DNA of 64,000 bases, from positions 1,272,501 to 1,336,500 of the forward strand of contig JALPQD010000295.1 in NCBI GenBank assembly GCA_023101885.1, read 5' to 3'. Made by a program: the position numbers and the translations under genes. Shown piece by piece: positions 55,633 to 64,000 of this stretch (its first letter is position 1; each line of letters begins with the position of its first letter). This DNA comes from Typhlomys cinereus (Eukaryota; Chordata; Mammalia; Rodentia; Platacanthomyidae). The notes below the pieces were generated by a model, which was given only the letters and a program-made list of their open reading frames with translations, ran no database searches and had not been told where the DNA came from.

Positions 55633-57340
55633 ATAAAGTAACACATTCCTATTGTTAAGAAATTAACGATAAGTTCAGAGTGATTCTTTTCTTAGATGCC
55701 TTAAGTAAATTACAGAGAAAGAATGTTGTGTGATGAGAAGGTATAATACCAATCGCTTCAGAGCTTGTCAATAGCTTTCCTCTGCTAAGACATTCAGGTG
55801 CAGTATCTCATTTAATGACAAGCTCCTGAATTCGTCGGCTTTGTTTCTATTCTATAGGCAAAGATGTCTTCCTTCTTCTGCAGTTGTCTGGAATTCCTTT
55901 AAAAAATAAAAGACGAAGACTTTAATAGCCTAGTTAAGGAACAAAGGGTTGTAACATATGCATGAGAAGAAAAATAATACAGAGTGAAAAATGCTACTAA
56001 AAATGTGCTCGGGTGTGCAGAAGATGGGACATCACGGAGCTGTGTGTGGCTGAGCTTCAGCCTTGCAGAATGGAAGGACGAGCCAGAAGGGGTAAAGAAA
56101 GATGCTGATGCTAAGCATCACAGTCTTAGCATATTGAAAAAAGCTGGCCAAGAGAAAGTCTGAAAACCCTCAGCAGAAGCCCGAGGTATCCAGCTAGTGC
56201 CACTAGCACAGGCAAGGAGCCGCTCCGGGGACAGTTACCTGTGACTCATTACAATACTAAAAAGCACACCCGTGGTTGGGATTTAAGATGCTAAGGAGAC
56301 TTCAACACATGAGCTTGTGTGTGGAACTACATGTAACAGAGCATGTGTGGAAAAGCCTGTACTATACAAACGCACCCCGCCCGACCCCAGTTAAGGTAAC
56401 ACAAAGCCCCAGCTCATCCTGCCGCAGAGCCCCTGAGCTGCTAAGTTCTCCCCACTTCTCCAGCTCAGTAGTGTCACATCTTTTACTAAACCATCTCTGC
56501 TTCTGCTACAACTGTGTCTCTGTTCAATTCTGTGCTTGGGGACACAAGAATCTAGAATCCCTCCGGTGATGCCCTCTGTGCCCCAAATATCAGCCAGTGT
56601 CACTGGGAACTGGCATCTCTGAAACTGGACCACTAGCATTTTTGGAATAACAAATAAAATTCTCAAAAGCGTAAACTCCAGGAAGGTGAGAAATTATCTA
56701 CTTTTCCAGTGTTGTTTCTTTATATAACAGGTATTCTATACTCTGTGTATTGTATGTGAGAAGGAGAGGTAAAAGGGAAGGAAGGAGTAGGAGAGGAGGA
56801 GAAGGAGGAGGAGGGAAGGAAGGAGGGATGGATTATTTCAGTGTCTCTTCTGACCCATCCACCTGGCTCTTTCTACAAGCCAAAGGCATCTGCAAGTCCT
56901 TTGCACACACCTTCCTCTCCAGATGGGACAAAGACACATGGGGACAGGAGCTTGAACTGCCAGCCGGGACCTTGGCAGAGAAGCTGCACACTGAGAAGGA
57001 GAAAAGTAACAAGACAGAGCCCCAGTTGAACCTCAGGGCCTGGGACTGACTCTCAGACCTCTGCCTGGAGGGATGGGTTTCATCGCGTGTAAGTAGTTCT
57101 GCCTTGAGATCCATTTAACAGCATCCTAGTCTTCGCCTGGCTCCATTCAATGCAGCTAGAAACCATAATCATTGATTATTTTACTATGTCTGGAAATTCA
57201 ACTAGCAGAAGTGAGTTTGCTGGGTTGAATGATTACCAACTCCTTGGAGTTGGGACTTTGGGTCCCTGGCATAGGTAGACTCAAGGCACATAGAACCAGA
57301 TGCCTCCCTCTTCCCTGGGTTGTGCTTTTCTGTGTGTTGT
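55633..57340. other. Unassigned sequence, possible LTR-like piece at 56400-56640
   Basis: 56430-56560 (agttctccccacttctccag, ctaaaccatctctgcttctg, acaactgtgtctctgttcaa) faintly resembles the end of a retroviral-type LTR, but I cannot bound or name it. 56755-56830 is a GGA-rich purine tract. Confidence 0.3.
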
Positions 57341-57347
57341 GCTGATT

Positions 57348-57396
57348 TGGGCAAGGCATTTTTCTTTTTTTTTAATTTTTTATTATTATTTATTCA

Positions 57397-57450
<54 letters not shown>

Positions 57451-57677
57451 ACCATGGGCGAATTCGGGAACCACCATGGACGCCTCCACCTTCTCCTTGT
57501 TTACTCTGCCCCGGGATTCACAGGCTCCGCCCTACCAGGACCAGAAACGCAGCCCTCCCCCCCTCTTCTGCCTGGCGACTATACGTGGGGTCTAGGATCT
57601 GAACTCAGGACCTTCCGCCTGCAAGGCAGAGGCTTAACCCCTGAGCCACCTCTCCAGCCCTGGGCAGGGCATTTTTC
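57348..57677 (-). mobile_element. Young composite SINE with 17-bp TSD
   Basis: Duplications tgggcaaggcatttttc (57348-57364) and tgggcagggcatttttc (57661-57677), one mismatch. The body in reverse has an intact head with A and B boxes, the right half, a long (CA)n of about 45 bases and an AATAATAATAAAAAATT tail. Confidence 0.92.
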
Positions 57678-57779
57678 ATGAACCCTGAAAGTTTCTGACC
57701 CTCAGGGACAGCCATGCTGGCTTGTGGGGAATGTGGCAGAATCCCACAAAGAAAGCAGGAAAGCAGAGGTAACAGCCCA

Positions 57780-58585
57780 TGGGTTTTCATGTACCGTCAT
57801 TTGTGTTCCATGGAGAACTTTTCTTATCCAGCCAAGCATTGAACCTTGCAGACTTTAAGGGCTGGAAGAAATATTATAGTCTGACATATGGGCACCAATT
57901 AGGTTTTACAGGTCTAGGAAATAAAATACTCGCTTCTAGAAGTAGTTCCAAGTGTGTGTGGGGGGGTGCAATTTGTCTCCTTGAAAAATATGGAATCATT
58001 TGCCACAACTTCCTGCTTTGCATACTGCCCTGCGCTGGGCCAGCCCGTTGTCTCAATAAATTTCTTTTCAACAGCAGCGGGACACATGCTTATGATTTTA
58101 GGAGCTGGAGAGAAGGTAGAGCTTGTCACTGAAAAACGAGCCCCGGTGAAGCTGCTTGCCAGCCCCATATTTCAAGACAACAGGTAGCTGAGTCTCCAAA
58201 AAGTGCCCACATCCACAAAATCGATTTGAGACTGGTGAGACCTTCGGGCTCTGGCTGTATGTTAAACAACACGTCTGTGTTTACTTTGTGCCTGTCTCCT
58301 TAGCTGCTCTAACTTGGCAAATCCTGACCATCAGAAGGTTTTTATTTACTTAAGCAAATATCTGAGGAAGAAAATAAGTGGAAAGAGTCATGCCGTTGTG
58401 GTGGTCGGGTGGGCATCAGAGGCAGGGGAAGAACTGGGAAAATATCATCAATGGGATTCATCCTCCCCCCACTACTCTCAGGGATTGGGGGTAACCTGCT
58501 GGGTTCTTACCAACAAAAGGACTGGCTTGCTCAAAGCATAGAAACTTTTTGTGCAAATCTTTTCACTCAGCTTCCACCTAGTCCA
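57780..58585. other. Unassigned sequence, possible LTR end near 58000-58090
   Basis: 'tactgccctgcgctgggcca', 'gcccgttgtctcaataaatt' and 'tcttttcaacagcagcggga' look like an LTR R/U5 with AATAAA, but I could not find the rest. Confidence 0.3.
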
Positions 58586-58589
58586 CACG

Positions 58590-58662
58590 TGATTGAAGTT
58601 GGGCTCCGTCATACTAGTAGTACCAGCTCTACCACTGAGCTGCACCCACAGCCCACCTAAGC
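58590..58662 (-). repeat. tRNA-derived SINE head fragment, antisense
   Basis: 'taccagctctaccactgagc' and 'tgcacccacagccc' are the reverse of a tRNA-like SINE head. Only the head is present. Confidence 0.5.
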
Positions 58663-58719
58663 CACTGGCTCAGCTTCCTAAAACAACCTGGTCTTCTCCT
58701 GGATGCATGGCTGTTTTTC

Positions 58720-58850
58720 TCTCTTGGAATTTGTTTTCCTCATCTGTGAAATGGGGCTGGTGGCATACGACTTTTGAGACTGTAGCAGGAGTAGATGATG
58801 TGCAGCCTATGTACAGCGCCCGGAATGCAGACACGAACAGAAGGGTGTTG
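58720..58850 (+). repeat. MIR-type SINE 3' half
   Basis: 'gttttcctcatctgtgaaat', 'ggggctggtggcatacgact', 'gtacagcgcccgg' match MIR (…ttcctcatctgtaaaatgggg…). A clear ancient relic. Confidence 0.65.
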
Positions 58851-59590
58851 GTGAGGTTAGTGATGCTTGTCTGCACGCATGTGCACATACGTTCACATGC
58901 AAACAATGTCAGGTGTGGGGAGTGATGTTACCTGTTACCTAGGAGGCTGTGGTCCTTCTTCAAATAGATGTCCTAGCCTGTAGTGTCTCTCGGCTCACCT
59001 CGGGAGCCCCCCAGGTGTTGTATGACAGGAGCATTCAGAACCACTTACACCAAATTAGACAAAGGCAGTTCCCCTTGGCTGCTGAGTATCTGTCTCTCAG
59101 CCCCAAAGAGGCTGTTTAGATAGCAAAGGCGAGTCTGAGATGCAGAAGGGCTGATAGCGAACCAAATGGAGCAACTTAGGAGCCGCATAAAAGCCGTCTG
59201 CTGCCTGTCAGCTCAGGGACACCTTGGTGTGAGAGGTGGGCCCTGCGCACGCATCCCATATAAGGAAGGCAGCAGCTAGTCTCGAAGGCAGGAGGGGGCT
59301 GGAGGGGTGGGGCAGGAGACTGGCAGGACCTGCCGTCCTACTGCACAGGTTCAGAGAGTTTGCCATGCTACCATGTCACTGGGAAACAGAACCAGAACTA
59401 ACAAGGGAAACCCAGGTCTCGTGGCTCTAAGCCCACAGTATCTTCTGCAGCATTTCTTGCGACTGTTCAACCTGGCCAGAGTCCAAGAACAGTGACTCGG
59501 GACAAGTCCCAGAGCAAAAGGAAAAGCAAATTCCTGGAACAAGGAATTGTTAAGGAAGGAAAAGATTCTTAAAAAATTGAGAGGGAATTT
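58851..59590. other. Unassigned sequence
   Basis: No supported gene or repeat was recognised. Confidence 0.4.
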
Positions 59591-59599
59591 ACAAATTTA

Positions 59600-59790
59600 T
59601 GAAATTGATACATGGTCATTTTTAAAAAGTTAAACACTTCAGCAGCATATAAATTTAAAATGAAGAACCCTGGCCTTTCATCAAAGCTTCCTTCATCCCA
59701 TCCCGCAGAGGTAAAACCTACTAACACTCTCTAGAGCAACTTCTGTGTTCTTTCTATACATTTACTATATCTGTATATACATTTGTTAAA
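59600..59790 (+). repeat. Possible old L1 3' UTR fragment
   Basis: 'ttaaacacttcagcagcata', 'cttccttcatcccatcccgc', 'agaggtaaaacctactaaca' and 'tctatacatttactatat' follow the order of old mammalian L1 3' UTR text. It is tentative. Confidence 0.4.
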
Positions 59791-59907
59791 CACAGATGAG
59801 GTTTGTCATGTGTACTGCTCAGAAATCTGCACTTCTGTTCTACTTAACGAGATGGTAGACACAGCTTCTGGTGTCCATACATGTACGTCCAGCATAGCTT
59901 TAGCTGG

Positions 59908-60015
59908 CTCTGTCAGCCACACGCTGCTCATACCTATAAACCCAGCACTACACGGGCTGAGACAAGGGGTCCATTTTAAGCCACATAGTGAGTTCCAAGT
60001 TAGTGCAGACCATAT
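59908..60015 (+). repeat. B1-type SINE fragment
   Basis: 'ctgctcatacctataaaccc', 'agcactacacgggctgagac', 'cacatagtgagttccaagtt' fit B1 in sense, diverged. Confidence 0.55.
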
Positions 60016-60557
60016 AGCACGATCACATGTCAAAAATCTAAATATTAAATGAAGTAGCTCTGTTGTGCGTCACTAGATACAAGAAAGACTAATTTAACCG
60101 GCTTTATAAAGCGGGCACTTGCTCACAGATACAATCAAACCAGCGACAGTATCGCGTTCGAATACATGATGTGCGCTCACTTTCAAACACCTTGTGCACC
60201 TCACAAGCCATCTTTTGTAACTACAGTAGCACTGGGCCAAAGGACATACATGCTTAAATCTTGATACTCAGATAAATCACCAAGAGTCCAGGGCAGCTTC
60301 CCTTTCCCATCACCCCCACCGGCATGGGTATCAATAGTCACCAGTTCCTTAAACATGCTTGAATTCTGAGTGGGACTGAGAAGTCACTTGGCATGAAAAG
60401 AAACTTAGGCTTCCACTTTTGTTTCTTTCTCCACATCGTGTTTACATCTTCTCTTTTGGGTTTATGGTGTTTCTTTATAAATGAAGTGAATGAATTTTCA
60501 CCTCTCACATGGGTGGTAGATATGTTTCCCAGTTTGTTGTTTATCGCTGTGTATTGT

Positions 60558-60710
60558 CAACTTGGTTGTTTTATTTTTTAAATTTTTTTATTATTATTAT
60601 TATTTATTGGTTCCCGAATTCGTCCGTGGTTCTACACACACACAGACACACACACACATGCGCGCGTGCGCGCACATACATACACACACACGCACAACTC
60701 GGTTGTTTTA
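60558..60710 (-). mobile_element. Young SINE insertion with internal inversion
   Basis: Duplications caacttggttgtttta (60558-60573) and caactcggttgtttta (60695-60710), one mismatch. 60574-60609 is the SINE tail in reverse (tttttattattattattatt), but 60610-60694 is the SINE right part in forward orientation (ggttcccgaattcgtccgtg, then the CA/CG tract). Opposite orientations inside one duplication indicate inversion during insertion. The head is missing. Confidence 0.82.
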
Positions 60711-60789
60711 AATGTTGCCTTATCAGAGCCTGGGAAACCTCAGAGCAAAAGTAATAAGGAAATAGATTGTCAAAGTCACATTTGGGCCT

Positions 60790-60794
60790 ACGCA

Positions 60795-60842
<48 letters not shown>
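60790..60842. repeat. (CA)n microsatellite
   Basis: A CA run of about 50 bases preceded by 'cctacgcacgcgca'. It is free-standing, and its frames are artefacts. Confidence 0.95.
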
Positions 60843-60844
<2 letters not shown>

Positions 60845-61149
60845 GTCGCCTAGTCTTACATATCAATGCAGCCATTACATCCTTTAGGTTCTTCACCATG
60901 CTTAAAAAGAAAGGCCTTTACCACTTCAAGAAAATAAATCCCTACCTTCATTCTGATACTTCTTTGACAGATTATTTTGTATGTTGCAAACAACAGATCA
61001 AATGGAGTTGATTTCAGGTAAGAAACAATGCAGGGATTGAGCCTTCACTTTCTCACTCCCCTCCCAATATACCTTGATTTTCCCCCTAGATCACTATCCT
61101 AATACTGGCACTGATTTAATCAGAAATTTTCCCCCAAAGACTAGTTGTC

Positions 61150-61445
61150 ACCACTATTTGTCGCTACTGGGAGGTGTGAAACCTTTAAGAAGTGGGGCCT
61201 ATTTGGGAGAAGTTAGGACCTAGGGAACAAGGATGCCTTCAAGGTAATATTGGGATTTCTCTCTCTCTCTCCTCAGCCACTGTGTAGTGAGCAGGCTTCT
61301 GCTACACTTCTCTGCGCCACCACAGGGTCAGGTAGCTGTAGACTGAAATCTGAGACCACGAGCTAAAACAAACCTTTCCTCCTTTAAGCCGATGGTGCTG
61401 TGTGTTTTATCATAGAGACAGAAAGTTATCTAACACAACCACTTA
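61150..61445 (+). repeat. MaLR-like solo LTR
   Basis: 'ctactgggaggtgtgaaacc', 'aagaagtggggcctatttgg', 'tgagaccacgagctaaaaca', 'cctcctttaagccgatggtg', 'tttatcatagagacagaaag' and the end 'tatctaacacaacc' follow the rodent MaLR LTR order. Confidence 0.65.
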
Positions 61446-62639
61446 TTTAAGTCTATAAATCATAGTCCTACTCTCTTTTAGTTTCTTGGACTCTATTTTG
61501 TTTCATTCAACCTTGCACTGACTCATGTGTTAGCATAGTCCTGTCTTAATGCTGTAGGTTATGTCACATTCTTAGTCTCTTTTAAAGTTATTCTCCAGGT
61601 AATTCTTCCATAAAAAAGCCTATTTTCTCGCTTGTTCACATTTGTTTGCTCTTTTTGAAAAGACCTTTAGTTACCCTCAAAGAGAAGACGTATACTTCCG
61701 ATACCTGCCAGTATCTTCCTCCGAAGGCACGTTCCTGAACCTTGGAGCATGTTGTAATTAAAACCCGGCTATTGGTCTGGTGACAATCATATTCTGGGTA
61801 ATCACAACAATCTGGTGACAGCTGTGATGGGTGAAGAAGATGAGTCACTTCTGTCCCAGGTAAAGATTCCACTGGGCTCTTAATCAAAGGAAGGCCAATC
61901 TCTCTTCCAACATGGAGGACAGGAGAGGGCTCGTGGCCCGTTCAGACCTGACTCCACTCCAGCTCTCTGTGTCTTGTGCTTTTTGCATCGGCTTCGTTTT
62001 TTCATGAGAATCACAGCAAGGTTATGAACTCAGCTGACACTGTGATTTTGCAAGTCTCCCAATTAAAAATTTGTGCTTGAGTTTTTTAATAACATCAGCC
62101 CCCGGTCATAATAAAAGATTCTTTTAAGACAGTCATGGGAATTGCTGAGATCATGACTCGAACAGGGAATTAAAGATTTTAGCTTGTCGTCTGCTTTCTG
62201 AGCACGTGCCAGTACACTCCTGAGGACCCATCCAGCACCACGGGGCACCTCTGGGGGGCACATGCTTCTGCTTCGAATTGAGCTCAATTCTCAGAACGTG
62301 ATTAATTGCAAAGCTTCCACATGACACAGATGCATATCGTCCCTTCCCTATTGGAAAGGAGTCCGTCACCATGCTAAAGACAGAAGCCACAATGGGGCTC
62401 CTAGTTAAACTCGCGTGTTTGAGGGTCTGTCTTTTGGAACCACTCCTGATTTCAGTTTTGTACCACAAAACACATGTGGGTCAGTATTTGAATAGAGGAA
62501 ATTTCATAGGCAGAATTATTAGCTATGAAAAGCCAAGTGATACTGAAAGAGGAGAAAGAGGCAGCATAAGAAAAGGACACTGTTGCTTCCAGGAAAGAGA
62601 GAATATAGAAGGAAGAGCTGAGAACTCAGCAGAAGGCCT
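61446..62639. other. Unassigned sequence
   Basis: No gene or repeat I can support. Confidence 0.4.
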
Positions 62640-63048
62640 TGTCATAGGTAGACACAGGTGTTAACTTGACGGTTGAGGGTTTGAGCTTTGGGCACATTTG
62701 CAGAAAATAGGTAGCCGAGTTAAGCTCAGAATGAACCTGCAGAGATTGTTCAGGATGGGGAAGGCCCAGTGCATGGCAGGCCCAGTCCCTGGGAATAAAA
62801 TGGAGGGAACCGTTTGAAAAAGGAGGCATCCTTGTGTACACTTGGCCAGACATGCTGGTCTGGAAAGTAAGCTTGTCCCTCTCTCGGTCATTATGTGGAT
62901 ATGGTGTGGCCAGTTCCCTCAACCCTAGAGCTCTCCCATAAGGCTGGACTAAAAACTGTAAATGGACTATCATTAAGTGAATAAACCCCTTGTTCCCTTA
63001 AGCTGTTTGATGGCTATTTATCAGCAACAATGCAGACTGACTGCAACG
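62640..63048 (+). repeat. Solo LTR-like repeat, family A copy 3
   Basis: Begins TGTCATAGGTAGACACAGG. It contains 'ttgggcacatttgcagaaaa', 'ctgggaataaaatggaggga', 'tacacttggccagacatgct', 'gtgaataaaccccttgttcc' and ends 'cagcaacaatgcagactgac'. It is the best match to copy 2 and retains the poly(A) signal. Confidence 0.72.
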
Positions 63049-63540
63049 ATCTCCTTCCAAAGTTGCAGTTCAGTCTTCCTTGGGGTAGGGTTACATGTAG
63101 AGAGAGTGCACGGCCTTCAGTAGTCCACACGCTTACGAGAGTGAGGGGCCCAGATGATCTACTTGGCCGGTAGTGAGTGTAGGAGTCAGAATCGAGGCCA
63201 GTGCTCCTGCTCTTTCCTCAGACCCAGCGCCCACCCTCACGCAGTCACTGACACGGCTTATTTTCCATCAAACCCGCTTGCGAAAGCAAATATTCAGGCT
63301 CAGATCACTGTTTTGTCCCTACCATCTCCCCAGCACCACCAAAGAACAGTCTAGCCTCATCTCTACCGAAACTCAGCGCAGGTGAACAGAGACAATTTCA
63401 CTCTGTTCTACACCTAGATAGCTCCAGAATCCGAGGTGGGTTTGTTTGGACAGTACAGACAGCAGCAGCTGCACTTCAGCAAGCTCTATTTCCAATTTCT
63501 CCTACCTCCCCAAGGCTGCCCTGAGATGAGATACTTTGTC
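63049..63540. other. Unassigned sequence
   Basis: No supported gene or repeat. Confidence 0.4.
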
Positions 63541-63569
63541 TGCAAAGACCTTTACAACCAGCGTTTACC

Positions 63570-63880
63570 TCTCGGGCAGGCTGTCTTGATTAATTTATGA
63601 TCTGAGGCTTTATTAATTTATGACCTAGCTTTGTGTAGTGGCTTGTCTTAATAAGGCTGGCAATTAATCACATCTCCCTGCTTCAAGTCTTAATTTAACT
63701 TCCTTTTATGTTTTTACACATATGCATGAGTCTGAGGCAGTGAAATGACCCGAAAGGCTATATGAAACCCCAAATTGGTCTTTTATATGCTCAAAGAAGG
63801 CAGCAAAACCAATTTAGAAGGAAATCTTTTCATCTAATTGGAAATGGCTGTGGCCAAGCTTTATTTATCCGAAGGCAGCA
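63570..63880. promoter_or_regulatory. AT-rich candidate regulatory patch with homeodomain-like motifs
   Basis: ATTAATTTATGA occurs at 63589-63600 and 63612-63623, with further TAAT/ATTA motifs downstream (caattaatcac, cttaatttaac, ctaattgg). No repeat family is recognised. The motif density resembles developmental enhancers, but this is inference from composition only. Confidence 0.25.
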
Positions 63881-64000
63881 GGGTTAGCTCGCAGCATACC
63901 CATAGGGTGGCAGGGCTCAGACCAAGTCAGAGTAGTTCTGTACAAGGTTCCAGATGACAGAAAAACACAAACAAAAGCTAAAGAGCAACAGAGCAGCTGA

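Noticed and set aside
1..64000. A previously undescribed multi-gene system
   Set aside because: No cluster of coding genes exists here. All coding-like sequence is retrotransposon-derived or chance.

Overview
This window is mammalian nuclear DNA and almost certainly rodent. It contains B1-type (7SL-derived) and B4-type SINEs, many MaLR-like solo LTRs with rodent-style 3' ends, old MIR, L2 and L1 remnants, abundant (CA)n and (GGAA)n tracts, and a young, uninterrupted L1 ORF2 segment. The most active SINE has an ID-like tRNA-derived head (A box near TGGCTCAGGGG, B box near AGTTCGGATCC), an unrelated right half, a (CA)n tract and an AATAAATAATAAAT tail. From memory this resembles the IDL-Geo type described in geomyoid rodents (kangaroo rats, pocket mice, gophers). 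That placement is a hypothesis. I found no prokaryotic signature, no host coding gene I can defend, and no rRNA or stand-alone tRNA gene. Nearly all open frames here are microsatellite, SINE or chance frames.

Layout. 1-13 kb: mostly unassigned single-copy sequence with microsatellites, several MaLR-like LTRs, B1 and ID relics and a 57-bp tandem duplication at 13.1 kb. 14-16 kb: an L2 mosaic with a B1 insertion. 17.1-17.3 kb: a GC-rich patch with GC boxes and a splice-donor-like site. 18.3-20.1 kb: an older SINE interrupted by a younger one, then another young SINE with a 16-bp duplication. 22.3-24.2 kb: an old antisense L1 dissected by a B1, a young SINE and an LTR. 25.5-29.6 kb: tandem LTR pieces, then a 5'-truncated L1 with perfect 17-bp duplications. 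30-32 kb: two direct copies of an unnamed repeat. 34-37 kb: an L1 3' end, a B4 SINE and LTRs. 37-44 kb: AT-rich sequence, largely without recognised repeats. 43.7 and 45.2 kb: two inverted copies of a 122-bp sequence sharing a 41-base identical core. 44-50 kb: SINEs, GA/TTTC microsatellites and LTRs. 51.4 kb: a 17-bp minisatellite. 52.1-52.8 kb: an L1 insertion with twin-priming architecture. 57.4 and 60.6 kb: young SINEs, the second also internally inverted. 61-63 kb: LTRs. 63.5-63.9 kb: an AT-rich patch with repeated homeodomain-like motifs.

The genes do not work together as a pathway. The only functional logic is retrotransposition: L1-type reverse transcriptase (the relic at 26-28.6 kb encodes the RT and Cys-rich parts of one) is the expected machinery for the SINE and L1 insertions seen here. 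Their duplications, A-rich tails and inversions are hallmarks of target-primed reverse transcription. No novel multi-gene system is evident. The unusual observations are the two inversion-bearing insertions, the conserved inverted pair near 44 kb and the layered insertions.
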